Below are positions 12,420 through 24,019 of a stretch of DNA of 64,000 bases, piece after piece. A program made the position numbers and the translations under genes. The stretch lies in assembly GCA_035578155.1 (NCBI GenBank), contig JAPWDM010000002.1, positions 35,016,437 to 35,080,436 on the forward strand. The letters are read 5' to 3'. Position 1 is the first letter of the stretch. The number at the start of each line of letters is the position of its first letter. Source of the stretch: Brachynemurus nebulosus. Its lineage: Eukaryota; Arthropoda; Insecta; Neuroptera; Myrmeleontidae. The notes under the pieces are model-generated. The model did no database searches. It was not told the origin of the DNA and saw only the letters and a list, made by a program, of their open reading frames with translations.

Positions 12420-15400
12420 ATAGTAAAATAGCCACAAATTAGTTTAGAAATAAATTACATAATATTTAAAGTTTAGTTAGCCAGTAAATATTTTAGCAAG
12501 ATAAAATAAAGAACAAGAAAATTAGCATAACGCAAGAAAATATAGAGAAATTACGAAATACAATAATTTTAATAAACTACAAAAAGAAAAAGTAAGAAAG
12601 ATATAGAAATTTTACAAGATACAAATATCTTCTGACTAATACAAGCATGCATAAATTAAAATTTATGATTAGGTTATGTAGGTCATGTAGCTAGGTAGCC
12701 TTAATTACAATTAAATGAAAAACTTTAGAACATTATAAAGAATTAACAAAAGTTTGAGTGACAGAAAAGTTAATACGTATAGAGATTCAACTGTTTTACG
12801 TTAAATGAAAACTAACACATTACAAGGAATTAATAGAAAGTTTAATTGCAGAAAAGTTAACTGTTTTTTTAGATTCACTAAGCAATGTTAATTTGGTAAT
12901 TAAAGAAAGCACCAGGCACTACGTTGCAAAAAAGTAATAAAACATGCCAGAAAATTACTTAGCTAAAGAATTCCACTGTAAATATTGGTATTGGTTGGAC
13001 TATAGCACGGTGACGTGTGGTGGTGGTCACCCAAATGTGGACGCGATTCACATGAACTCCAAATTTGAACCACAGCGAGTTGATTTCATCCAGAATTTTG
13101 TCCATTCAATAGTAACATATGCTTTCCAGTTATCAAATTTCCACAATTGTACCATGTCACTCAATCGTATTCCATATCAAAAAGTTTATACCAAATTTTC
13201 ACATATTTTGTTACAAAAATTCCTGTATTATACAGAAGTCCGGTCGTGACCACGGAAAAGAAAACCAAATTAAATGAGAATTAACATAACTGATCAACTG
13301 ATATATATAGGCCGAGATTAGCGCGAAAATTACATTACCACAGTTCTACCAATTCAAAAAAAATTTAATGAATTTGACACATTATAAAGTACAGTCTGGG
13401 CCAGCAGAAAGTATAGTCTGGGCCAGCAGAAAGTACAGTGGGCGGCAGCAAAGTAAATACAATAAGATTAACTTTGAAAATTATCAATTTTTTTTATTAT
13501 AAATTTGAAAACGTTGTACAAAACCTAACAAGACATAAAATGGGCGCTGATATTATTTGTGGAAGCGTTTTTTAATTAAAATGTATGGCCACTTATGTTA
13601 TAGGTCCTAATAAATCGATCTTCCGTAAAACTCTCTTTCATCAATAATGTCTGTGGTTCGATTTGTCATATAAGATAACTATTGATTTTTAAACGGTAAT
13701 GTATTGGGTTACATTGTGGCGCCACGCGTACTCGTTGTATCAAAGTATTCTATAGAGGGAGTCGGTAATGCAGGAGTTTGGCCGGTATTGTCTTGTTTAA
13801 TGGTATGACGCAAATGGCGAGGCTTGACTATTGACCGATTTTTCCGAAATTTGTGTTAAGGAAGGCTTGTTTGCCCCTCCAGTTATCCGCAAACGTCGAT
13901 CGCGCATTACTGGATATGTGATGAAACAGTAATCAGCTGAAGGCTGTGATAAACATTTAAATTTGTTCGCTATGGGAAAATATCTTTTTACAAACATGTT
14001 TTTTTTTACTAACTAAATATTATTGTATTTTTTTTGTCGAATCTTTTAAAATTTCGTTTCTCCTTTTTTGGGTGAATATTACTTTATTTTTTTTTTGTCT
14101 GTTAAGGGGTTACTTCGTAACAATAAATTCACACGAAAATAACGCCCTAACATTCTTAAGGGGTTATATACAAGAATACAGTTGTGATGGTCGGAAAAGT
14201 TTATTTTTTTTTATTGGATATTCTTGAAATAAGTAGATTATCTCAAAGATACTTTCACCAAATTTCGGTAACGACCGGAGCATTAGATCCGAAGTTATAG
14301 CTATTTATAGCACTCGATTAACTCCCGCGGCTCCTTCTGCGCAAATTCCGCTAAACTTTGCAGCAGCCATACGATATAATACACAGAATACAGGAACAGC
14401 GTACATATAATAATCTGTGGACAGAAAGAGGCCGTTCGAGCTCTCCTCACTGCTTAGCTTATCATTCTTTCGGGTGCGGCCAGCCTATGCACGTCAATTG
14501 TTATGTATTGTTAAAATCATTCTTAGTTACATTGCATGGATCTTTGTCCGGATGTACATACGTGCTACGTAGTTGTGTATGTGACCACTCACATAGATGC
14601 AAACATCAAACACATACAACTACAAACAGTGTGTACCTACCCAACATAGTGTAAAGAAGTGGTAGGGATTTTTTGTCCACGCTGGTATCACTAGTATAAA
14701 AATAGTAACTTCGTTTCTGTATTCTATGGTATAATATAAGCGATACATTCACTTTTGCTACTCTTTTGTATAGAGTTTCGAACGTTCAACATCAAATATG
14801 AAGGAAACAAACTTGTAACTTACGATAATCTCAGAATCGTATTTTTTTAAAAAACGTTTGCAGTGGACGCGATTACTAAAACAGTATCAATTTGATCAAC
14901 ACTAAATTTATACTACTAATTTACCATGATAATAGCTAATTTCCGATCAAAGAATTTTCAATTTTTTAAAAAAAAATTTTTTAAAGTAAAATAATTAAAA
15001 ATTTAACACCTTGAAAAAATAAACTTTTTGCTAAAATCGATGTCATTCTTTTAAAAACTTAAGTTTTAACAAATATTTCGTTCAGCGACTATATGTACTA
15101 ACGTAATTTTTTTTCTTCTTTTGGATGAACCTTTCTTGAGTTATCATGTGTACCGCAAGTGATGCCCAAAAAAGACGCTCTTGGAATACAGCTGTAGACC
15201 TGCTATTTTCAAATATTTTTCTATGAAAAAAATTTAAAAAGTATCCCAAAAGATGTACTAATCGAGGTTATTAACAGTTTTCAAATAACGATTTATTTTG
15301 CTGTTGAAAAAAAATCGAAAAAATATTGTTATTTCGCCTGCTGCTACTGTATATAATCCCTGAAGGCTTATACTAGAATCACATTTATCCTAACTTTCAA

Positions 15401-15651
15401 AAATTGGGATGTATAGTGTTTATAGTGAATTGATTAAATTTTTTCCGATGCAAAAGGATCAACAGGTTTTCAGAGTCCAAAGGCAAACACCAACCACTGC
15501 AAAAATTTATTATGTACCCTGCCTCTAGGTGTCTACGTACGTTACCGATCTCTTATCATCCCGAAAAACATCTCGGCAAACCACATACAAGTTAAAAAAA
15601 TAATACGTATTTAATTACATAAGTAAGTTTAGTAACACCAACACCCAACTA
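12420..15651. other. Long noncoding stretch with one small tandem repeat
   Basis: No supported gene in 3.2 kb. A 22-bp unit (CAGTCTGGGCCAGCAGAAAG) is repeated twice with a degenerate third copy at about 13391-13455. A-rich and T-rich runs dominate 14900-15300. Confidence 0.45.
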
Positions 15652-15846
15652 TCAGGTCAGCCCATAAGTTCGTGTGTATTAATAGCATGCATTAAATTTA
15701 CTATGACTCATTTACCAAACTAATACAATTTTGAACCTGTCGAAACTTGTCATCGTTTGACGAACATATTATTAAGTTCGTCACCAACTTTCGTAAATAT
15801 CGAACGCATTTTAGTACCCATAGAAAATGAGTATAGATAATCAGTA
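15652..15846 (+). mobile_element. 5' part of a mariner element, split by the pogo insertion
   Basis: TCAGGTCAGCCCATAAGTTCG at 15652 is a typical mariner terminal inverted repeat, preceded by TA. The transposase starts at ATG 15827 (MSIDNQ). The frame is interrupted at 15846 by the pogo element and resumes at 18929. Confidence 0.75.
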
Positions 15847-15872
15847 GGGTAGACTGGGTACGGATGTAACAA
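15847..15872. repeat. Left terminal inverted repeat of pogo element
   Basis: Identical over 26 bp to the reverse complement of 18901-18926. Confidence 0.95.
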
Positions 15873-16030
15873 TTTTCGTATAGTTGTTCATAACATTGCA
15901 CTTACTTATCTGAGAGCTATGAGTTATATATCAAAGGGAAAGAGATTTATTTGTCTTCGAATGAAAATAGTTTTCGTGTCTACTTATGGAATAGTTTTTG
16001 TACAAAGTTAATACATATGCAAAGTAGGAC

Positions 16031-16092
16031 ATTGTTACAATCGTCCACGTGCCAGGGGCGATTGTAACACTAGGTGGGGTCAGTTGTAACAA
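16031..16092. repeat. Left subterminal repeats of pogo element
   Basis: Three copies of an ATTGTTACAATCGTCC-type word: 16031-16046 direct, 16056-16070 inverted (GGGGCGATTGTAACA), and 16076-16092 inverted (GGGGTCAGTTGTAACAA). They resemble the inner part of the TIR and the right-side copies, so they are likely transposase-binding sites. Confidence 0.7.
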
Positions 16093-16507
16093 AGAATTAT
16101 TAAAAGACATTTATCGATTTATAATTGCTTTTATTATCTTTATCAATTATTACATTCTTCTGTTATCATTTATTATCAAAATTTATTATTATATTCTTAA
16201 TAATTAGTAACCTTTTTGTTAACAACAATTCAAGTTACTTATCAAAAATCTAAAAATCAATCAACAATATTTAGACTAAGCAAATATCTTTCTAAAACAC
16301 AACACTATGATATCAATATAATTAACAAAACAACATTCCATATAGAAAATTAAACAAAACAACCTAAACAGTCTTATGCTCTCGGTAGGAACTATCATAA
16401 TATAAAGTATTTCTTTACAAAAAATATAAATCAAATAACTATGGCATCTCTTTTATAAAAACAAAATATTATTTTAAAAAATATGCTTCGAAAAACAAAT
16501 AAAAGAA

Positions 16508-18490
16508 TCAGTCAGATTCGCAATTGTGGCAAACATAGTGTAAATCACCTTTTGTACACTCTTCGTGTGCCCAAAGCTTACAACTTAAACATTGCACCCA
16601 TTTCTCTCTTGGTCTGCTCCCTGAATATGGTGACAGACATACAATACAGTAACACTCTTCATCCTCTGACGATGAAGATTCTGGTGATGGTGAGTTAGCT
16701 TTCTTCTTATTTGTGGTTTTTTTATTAAAATTTCTTTCTAGAGGTCTTTCTTTTCGGCGTTTGCTTCTTTGTTTCATATTTTGTCCATCCATCCTTTTCT
16801 TAACCTGCTTAGCTTTAGATCGTTTCAATTTTTCTTCATATTCCTTTCTTATTTGATCCTTTTCGGGTGTGTCTGTATATATAGTCGATTTCCTTAGTTT
16901 ACGTGATGTTTTCCTTGGAGGGGCTTTTGGGAATGGTCTGATAGATTCAGGTGAAAATTCAGTTTGTGCACTAGTGCTTGGCATCTGTAAATCTAGTTCA
17001 ACTTGAGAGCTTCTACTTGACTGAATAATAGTGTTACTTCGAATTCTGGGTGGAGTTGTTGGAGGCTGCGATATCATTCCAATACCCTCTTGTTGGTTGT
17101 TCAGAAGGCTAAGTGTCATGGTTACAGGTTCAGGATTGGTCTGATTTTCTCTATTAGAAATGGATGACTCATTTAGTATAGGGGGTGAAAGTGGTGGAGT
17201 TTTTTCCTGTGTTGGTATATCTATTGATTCAGTTGTTTTTTCTGGCTTTAGTCTATCTGTTACAAAAGCGGGTGCAAAATCCAGTTCAGTAAACAAATTT
17301 CTGTTAAAGGGATATATACCCGTTTTGCGAAACCCAGCTTGGATATTACTGGGAGTAAGGGCAAGTGGAATTGCAGTTGCCACAATTGCTGGAATGTCAT
17401 AAATAGACATTGTCTTTCCAGGATGGTTTCTCATCCACGCATCACAAGTTGAATTCACAGCTTTTTTAAAAGGCCCAAATGCTGATCTATCAAGAGGTTG
17501 GAGCCTATGAGAGCAATGAGGTGGAAATGAAAGTAATACAATACCATTTTCTTTACAGAAATCTAATGAATTAATATGTATATGGGAAGAATGGTTGTCC
17601 AGAACAAGTAAAATTTTATGCGAAAGTGATGCATTTGAATATTTTTTAAAATATTCAAGAAAAGCAAGAAAACTTTCATCCTGCATCCAACCTGAAGGGT
17701 TAGCAGTACCAGACGATCCCACTGGTCCATCTCGAATAAAATGGTCTTGATATCGCACACGTGGAAATACAAAAAAAGGTGGTAGTACATTTCCTAGAGC
17801 ATTTGCAGCAAATGCTACTGTTACTAAGGTACCCCTTTCTGCTGATGTTAATGCTCCAACTTGACGGGCACCACGCCTTGCTACCACTCTATCTGGCTTT
17901 TGCACAGTGGTGATACCGGTTTCGTCCGCATTATATATGTCTTGGGGTTCAAAATTGTGGCGGTCCATCACAACAGCCAAGTTATCATAGAACGCATCGA
18001 CATTAGTTTTATTAAAACTAGTTGCTCTCGAAAGGCTGGTTGCCTGTGCTGCACGGACGGACAAATCATGGTTTCTTTTCATAAAAGAGCGGAACCATTC
18101 CTCTCCAGCCATTTTATTTTCAATCCATGTCGATGGCGGTGATAAATTATATTTAACTGTGAGTTCATAAGCCAGTTTTCTTACCTCTTTTCGCGAAAGA
18201 CCAAAATATATGTCAGCACAACGTACTAAATATTTAGAAAGTTCTCTTTCCTGTTTTTCGTTAAATACACGATTGTGAGCCTTGTAACCCATCGTGACGT
18301 CATTCTCTTTCTCATTTTCACGAGCCGCATCTCGTTTTCGTACATAACGCAATAGGGAACCATAGTTCACTCCGTGTTTCTCTGCTGATTTTCTCAGTGA
18401 GCTGCCTGCTTTGACTTCATCGTATGCTGCTTGATACTGTGATATGTTAGACTGACCTCTCACGGTCTTCCGTACACGTTCCCTCGGCAT
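16508..18490 (-). CDS. pogo-like DDE transposase with C-terminal PHD finger
   Basis: Intact 660-residue transposase that should bind the element's ends and carry out cut-and-paste transposition in the nucleus. The N-terminus (about 10-52) is a Psq-type helix-turn-helix (YQAAYDEVKAGSSLRKSAEK). A CENP-B-type DNA-binding region follows (about 75-155, with EEWFRSFMKRN). The DDE_1 catalytic core spans about 185-400: D189 in NADETG, D298 in LLVLDNHSSH and D334 in HRLQPLDRSAF, giving a DD35D triad. GFRKTGIYPFNR closes the core. A proline/serine-rich linker and a basic stretch (about 550-598, probable nuclear signal) lead to a PHD-type zinc finger: C615/C618, C634/C637, H642/C645, C654/C657. The start at 18490 is the first Met and gives the expected N-terminal fold. 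Stop at 16508. No frameshift or internal stop is present. Confidence 0.95.
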   Translation of the reverse strand: MPRERVRKTVRGQSNISQYQAAYDEVKAGSSLRKSAEKHGVNYGSLLRYVRKRDAARENEKENDVTMGYKAHNRVFNEKQERELSKYLVRCADIYFGLSRKEVRKLAYELTVKYNLSPPSTWIENKMAGEEWFRSFMKRNHDLSVRAAQATSLSRATSFNKTNVDAFYDNLAVVMDRHNFEPQDIYNADETGITTVQKPDRVVARRGARQVGALTSAERGTLVTVAFAANALGNVLPPFFVFPRVRYQDHFIRDGPVGSSGTANPSGWMQDESFLAFLEYFKKYSNASLSHKILLVLDNHSSHIHINSLDFCKENGIVLLSFPPHCSHRLQPLDRSAFGPFKKAVNSTCDAWMRNHPGKTMSIYDIPAIVATAIPLALTPSNIQAGFRKTGIYPFNRNLFTELDFAPAFVTDRLKPEKTTESIDIPTQEKTPPLSPPILNESSISNRENQTNPEPVTMTLSLLNNQQEGIGMISQPPTTPPRIRSNTIIQSSRSSQVELDLQMPSTSAQTEFSPESIRPFPKAPPRKTSRKLRKSTIYTDTPEKDQIRKEYEEKLKRSKAKQVKKRMDGQNMKQRSKRRKERPLERNFNKKTTNKKKANSPSPESSSSEDEECYCIVCLSPYSGSRPREKWVQCLSCKLWAHEECTKGDLHYVCHNCESD

Positions 18491-18518
18491 CTAAAACATT
18501 ACAAAAGCAATCTTAAAT

Positions 18519-18900
18519 ATTGTTACAATTGTACCCACTATAATTGTTACAATCGTCCCCATCCACCATTTTGATAGAATAATGTGCACAACAACGCCAT
18601 TAATGATTTTATTTAAAAAATAAGTGTTATCTTCTGTTCTTAAGTAAGCACTTCAGTCAAAATAAAACGCTGAATCCTCTAACACTTATAATAAACAAAA
18701 AAACAGAAAAAAACTTTAGTCGAAAATACTTACTTTGAGTGTTGAAAAAGCAATAAAGGCACCTTCACAAGACCACCGCGCATCGCGTACTGCACAACAC
18801 TGTGAATCTGTTCGAACACGTCTCCCGCTTCTTTCCTACGTTTTGCCCCACTCTCTACCTATGTTGGTTTGCAAGATATTCACGTTGTTACAACCGTCCT
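18519..18900. repeat. Right subterminal repeats of pogo element
   Basis: ATTGTTACAATTGTACCC at 18519-18536, ATTGTTACAATCGTCCCC at 18543-18560 and CGTTGTTACAACCGTCCT at 18883-18900. They match the left subterminal boxes and lie upstream of the transposase start, so they could also affect its promoter. Confidence 0.7.
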
Positions 18901-18926
18901 TTGTTACATCCGTACCCAGTCTACCC
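18901..18926. repeat. Right terminal inverted repeat of pogo element
   Basis: Perfect 26-bp complement of the left end. TA follows at 18927-18928. Confidence 0.95.
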
Positions 18927-18928
18927 TA

Positions 18929-19172
18929 CAAACGTGCTGTGCTACATTTTTTATTTTCGTCTGATGAATCTGCCAGGTCTGCAGCGATAAAAATTAAGAG
19001 TGTACATGGTGAAGACACTATTAGTGTAAGAACTGTTCAGAAATGGTTTAAAAAATTTAAAGTTGGAGAAAGAAGCATTTATGATGAACCCCGTTCAGGA
19101 CGTCCTGTTAATTTTGATAATGGCATTCTTCGAAATATTGTGGAGTCAGGACCACAATTAACAGTGGATTAG
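18929..19172 (+). pseudogene. mariner transposase N-terminal fragment, downstream half
   Basis: Continues the frame that begins at 15827: removing the pogo element and one TA joins ...DNQ to YKRAVLHFLF without a shift. Visible mariner features are the paired helix-turn-helix region with GEDTISVRTVQKWFKKFK and DEPRSGRP, then a TAG stop at 19170-19172 right after QLTVD. The catalytic DDD domain and 3' inverted repeat are absent, so the copy was already truncated or deleted at its 3' side. Intact mariner transposases are about 340 residues; about 87 residues remain here. Confidence 0.88.
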
Positions 19173-19544
19173 ATTTACTATTATATTACTATATTCAAGA
19201 ATTACTATACAATATAGAACTCCCAACCATTAACATAGTTGCCACAACCATATTCATGGTTGTGATTATCATGCTGCATAGTATATGGAACTTTAACGAA
19301 TAAGAAAGATTCACTAATCAGCAATGTTGCCACAAGGGTACATTTCGTACATTTTTCCTAACTTTATATCAATCCATGTAACATGGGTGTAACAAAAAAT
19401 TTTAAGCGTATTTATGTAACTTTAAAAAAAATTGTATACAGGATTTGTTTTCAATTGCCATGTCATATTCTAATTCATAATTGCCGCATAATTGTTTTCA
19501 TCAATTTTAGTTTGTCTCTTTTCCATTGTGTCATTGCTATATTA
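19173..19544. other. Noncoding, nothing recognised
   Basis: AT-rich. No mariner 3' end was found here. Confidence 0.4.
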
Positions 19545-19730
19545 CAGGAGTCGGCAACCCGCGGCCCGCGGGTCGCATGTGGCCCGTTGCAAGTTTTTAT
19601 GGGTGTCGTTGCGTTTCGTCCGAGATCCAAATTCTTGGAAAAATGTTGCGTTTCGTCCGAATTGATTTTATAGTATGAATAAACATACAAATAAGTTGCG
19701 TTTCGTCCGAGCCATAGACATTTCAAAAGG
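19545..19730 (+). mobile_element. hAT-type left terminus with a repeated GTTGCGTTTCGTCCGA word
   Basis: CAGGAGTCGGCAACCCGCGG followed by CCCGCGGGTCGCATGTGGCCC is the characteristic 5' terminus of a widespread hAT family. A matching right end was not found. Just inside, GTTGCGTTTCGTCCGA occurs three times (19608-19623, 19645-19660, 19695-19710). Confidence 0.65.
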
Positions 19731-20082
19731 ATGGGAAGGGATGGAATACAGATATATATATATATGCCAATATATACGTAATCTACGTATTCTTACTTTT
19801 ATTTTTAAAAATTAATACACTCCTTGGGTATTTTTCGTCAAATAATTATTTAAATTTCTAAATTTAAATAAGTTTTTTTTTACAGATTATTTTTTCAAAT
19901 ATAAAATAAAAATTTGGTAGATAACCATTTATTTGTTTACGAATTTATTAAATTATTTTGTCTAATTTTTTATTTTTTTCTTAATTTGCTTAATTTAGAA
20001 AGAATTTTGTTATACACTCTGACTCTTTCAAATTATTACAAAGTCATATCTGTTTACCAAATAATTACGGAAATTATACAAA

Positions 20083-20400
20083 ACTAGCCGTATACCCACC
20101 CGATGGAATTTAGCATCGAAAACATCTCAGGATGTCAGTAAGTGTTAAAGATTTTTTAAATAAGGTATTATTTATTTTAATAGCCATAGTAACATATTTT
20201 TGTATACTTCTAACTTCAAAAATGACGAATTTCCATACACATTTTCATTTGCTATTTAACCCACTTAGGGGACAAATCTTCAAAAATCCGTTCTTAGTAC
20301 CCACCTACGTTACATAGGGAACTCCTGTGCAAAATTTCATTCTTCTAAACCCAACGGTATACGCTGTGCGTTGCCTGTCAGCCAGTCAGTATTAGAGATT
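20083..20400 (+). repeat. Dispersed repeat, inverted copy at 50680-50890
   Basis: AAACTAGCCGTATACCCACC opens the segment. The body (CTACGTTACATAGGGAACTCC, AAATTTCATTCTTCTAAACC) is the reverse complement of 50680-50890. It resembles short retroposon-type repeats common in insects. No coding potential. Confidence 0.65.
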
Positions 20401-20636
20401 TATTAAGTAGATATTTATTTAAATCATATGAAAAATTTATTTAAGATGTATAAAACTTAATTTTGTAATAGATTTATTTAATTATTTTTTTTTTTTTACA
20501 ATTAAGTAATACTAAAATTATACTACAATATAATAATATTTACAATTAATGTATCCATATTTTGTCATTTACTAGTTAGTTTTTCACTAGATTTATATCA
20601 CTGAAAATTACAAAGGACTAAACAATATTATTTTAG

Positions 20637-20831
20637 TTAATCCTTGTCTAAAATTAATTTTAGGAGTTGGTCAGTGCGATAAGATCCATTGTTAGCATCA
20701 ATCAGGACTGCGTGCTCACTTTTTGGCACCTCTATGAAAACAGAGGTGGGTCTTTCGAATATCCTCGCACTTGGCTTATACGACGGGGTCATACGACCCA
20801 CGGACGTCGTGGATCCGCACGAACATTCCAT
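20637..20831 (-). other. Unrecognised 64-codon open frame, possible coding remnant
   Basis: The translated segment (…VGRMTPSYKPSARIFERP … VFIEVPKSEHAVLIDANNGS …) has mixed composition and is more GC-rich than its surroundings, unlike the chance frames nearby. Stops lie just upstream in frame. I do not recognise it. It may be a C-terminal piece of a transposon or retrogene, or chance. Confidence 0.2.
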
Positions 20832-20964
20832 GGATTTTTTACTAAATTATAATTACAACACACCAACTGTTATTTTTGACGGAAATTTTATTTTTAGTGT
20901 GTTAATAATTAGTTAGTGTGAATAGTTTAAAAACAATTAATTATTTAATTTTTACATACAGGTA

Positions 20965-21173
20965 CAGTCGTCCCTCAACTTATTGACAATTTAAGTTATT
21001 GACGATGATCGTAGTTTACCTTAAGTTATAGACAAATCATATGTATGTACCCAAGGTCATAAGTGCTGTGTCGTAGTGTGGCAATGCGTACATACAGGTG
21101 GTTTGTCTATAACTTGAGGTAAACTACGATCATTGTCAATAAGTTAAATTGTCAATAAGTTGAGGGACGACGG
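20965..21173. mobile_element. 209-bp foldback MITE, TA duplication
   Basis: It starts CAGTCGTCCCTCAAC and ends GTTGAGGGACGACGG, with TA at 20963-20964 and 21174-21175. Inner arms also pair (GTTATAGACAAA against TTTGTCTATAAC). The CAGTCGTCCCTC terminus is like pogo/Tigger-type ends. Confidence 0.8.
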
Positions 21174-21353
21174 TATATTTTATTTCAGTACTTATGACTT
21201 TTGTGATGGCAACAGATTAATGGTGTATTTTGATTATAATATTAATAAACTTAAATTTCAAGTTAGTAGATAGTTGAACTTAAAAATTAAGAGTGTAGTC
21301 TTGCAGTACTACATAAATAGTAGTCGTCTAAGTACGTCCGTTTTCATAATATA

Positions 21354-21536
21354 CTGGGTGATACGGAAAAACCGGAAGAATATGGGAAAATTTTTTATTA
21401 GTTGTAGTTGGCTATGATTCTGTATTTTACATTAATTTTTAATTCTAAACAACTTTTTCCAGTAAAATTTTTGTCAATTTTCAAGAATTAGGGTACTTGA
21501 CTCTTACGCCAATTTCACATTCTTAAGTCCACCCTG
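21354..21536. mobile_element. Small MITE with CWGGGTG ends
   Basis: CTGGGTG at 21354 and CACCCTG ending at 21536, each bordered by TA (21352-21353 and 21537-21538). The TIR is short, so the call is moderate. Confidence 0.45.
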
Positions 21537-21674
21537 TATACAATAGAGTTTGTTCAAATTTTAATGGGTGCATTTTTAATTTAAGAAGATGCACCAAATT
21601 TTAGTAAGAATAAAATTTTCTGCGAAACTTAGTATAGAAAAGTTTTCCATATGTTGCCACCTTTGTGAATGACA

Positions 21675-21806
<132 letters not shown>

Positions 21807-22073
21807 CTATATTCCTATTTTAAAAAAGTTCTTATAGAATAAAATAATACTTCTTGTTTTGATGATTTTTTTGATGATCGACAAACGAAAAAGCCAAATT
21901 ATGAAAGTCCAATCTATATCATTATCATTGGCGTTACTATTTTATTGGGTAAAATACTCCATATTTTATAGCAATTTGTACAATTTAAACATAGATACGA
22001 GTACCTACTCTGTATAATTATGAACATAGTAGCCTGTACTATGTCATATGGAACTGGTTATTATATTGAAAAC

Positions 22074-23787
22074 TAGCTGCGACCCGCGGTTTCACTCGCA
22101 TAAAATTATCTGAATTATAACTAAATTTATAGGTCAATTCAATCATATATTCCAAAATTCTGCGCAAAATCTATTATTTATACCACTTCACGCTGCTCGC
22201 CCAATAATAAAATAATTATCTTCATACTTTATTAGCATGGCTAATTTCCGCACCGTAAGAACTTAGTATAGGTACCCAGACCAGCAGTTTTAGAATTGTT
22301 TCTATTTTAGGCCCTTCATGGCACCAAGGCCCCGGGAAATCATTTTAACGTCACTTTCATCTTTCACAGAGATCTAAATAGTACTTGAGTAAAAATTGTC
22401 AAATTTCTTCAGCTTTTAAATTTGCGCCCGATTTGGCGTAACTGACGGACAATGTGAGCACAAGTCCATTTAAATTTGATATTCTGAAATTTTGTACAAA
22501 ATCAGTTCCTTATGTGCTTCACTTCGCTCGCTCGACAACTCTAAAGTATTATTCATATTTTCATATTTTCAAGTCATATTCATATTATTATAGCATATAT
22601 TTTCATAAAATTTTATCAAAATCAGTCAACTTGTTTAAGTAGAGTATAGAGTTGTTTAATTTGATAGCGCTGGAGGATTCATTCCAACTTCACCTTAATT
22701 TCAAATCAGATATACTGAAATTCTTCGCTATATTCGTATTTCAATAGCATGTCTAATTTTCATACCTTGAGATTTTATCGTAGATAGATATTCATACTGA
22801 CAATTATAAGGGCATTGTAATTTGTGAGACATTTTGAGATCTCAGGGCTTTGGAGAATATTTCTGAATTCACATTAATTTATTTCGGAATCTCAAAAATA
22901 TTAGAGCAAAATTTGGCTAAGGCCGTCTGATCGTTTATTTGAAGGGTTTTTGGGTCCGCAAAAGCCTACGGGGGAATTTTAGTCTTATGTTCATTTTTTT
23001 CAGAATCTTAGTAGGTACTATTCGAAAAAAATTTGGTCAAGATCCGTCCAGCCATTTATTTTGAGTTTTATACGATACGTCCAGTCGTTTACTTTAGGCT
23101 TTCTTGGGGGTTCTAAGGTCCTACATGATAACTTTAACTATGATTATTTTTTTTCTTTGATTCGTATACCAATTTTACCTATAGTCTTATTTCATCATTT
23201 TTTTTTTTGATACCTGATATCGTTTTCTCGAAACTACTGAGGACAGATAAGTAAAGTCCATATTTCATTTTTAATATCAGGATGACCGAGACCGACTCAA
23301 TGGAAATTTCTTCTGTATGGAATTTGCGGAGAACAGCAGACGTGCCAACTGATCATAACTGGGATAACTGGACAGTCCAGCTGTTTATGACTTTATAGAA
23401 TACAAACTAATAGTATTTATCACAGTAAATAAGTAATTTCATAGTAGTCGTAGGTAAAAATATTATTGGTGGTATCTATAGAAATATTTATTAAATACTT
23501 ACAAAAATTCCAAAATTATTTTTCTCAAAATACTTAGCAACTAACGAATTTGCATGATTTTTTGATAAATTGGTCACAGATTGCTGTATACAGTAATAAA
23601 AATTGATATTTTAAGGTTTTTCGTAAATTTCGACGGTTAGACAAAAAATTTTGCAAACGCCTTTCTTAGCGAGCGCCTACGACCCAATAGGGACCTACAT
23701 GCCAAATTTCAAGTTTGTAGGTATTATAGTTTTGGAGATTTCTTGATATATGAGTCAGTGGTATTTCGCTTTTATTATATAGATTTA
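22074..23787 (-). repeat. Long dispersed repeat, possibly retroposon- or Helitron-derived
   Basis: It begins AACTAGCTGCGACCCGCGGTT and ends near GTGGTATTTCGCTTTTATTATATAGATT. Both are end phrases of non-coding repeats seen in many insect genomes. The interior has several loosely repeated units (AATCTC/AAAATTTGG, then a phrase like CCAGTCGTTTA). No reading frame with RT or transposase motifs remains. Confidence 0.5.
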
Positions 23788-24019
23788 ACTCATGTGTATC
23801 AAGCCCCATAGGAATATTGTAGTTTTTTCACTTTTACCATGGAAAAAAGTTAGGGAAGACTTTTATAGCGATAAAAATGGTACAAAACATTTCATTAGTC
23901 ATTTCATTGTAGGTAAACACGATAAAAAAATTTTACTTGCTTCAAAACCATAGTTACAATATATTAAATTAATTATAATATGAATTATACCTAATTTATT
24001 TTATTCGTTAAATTATCTT

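Larger units (their letters stand above)
15847..18926 (-). mobile_element. Complete pogo-like DNA transposon (3080 bp)
   Basis: The left end 15847-15872 and right end 18901-18926 are perfect 26-bp inverted repeats (outer 20 bases GGGTAGACTGGGTACGGATG). TA flanks both sides at 15845-15846 and 18927-18928, the target duplication of the pogo/Tc1-mariner superfamily. The single gene (16508-18490, minus) is intact. Subterminal TTGTTACAATCGTCC-type repeats occur on both sides. Perfect ends plus an intact gene suggest a recent insertion that may be autonomous. Confidence 0.95.
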
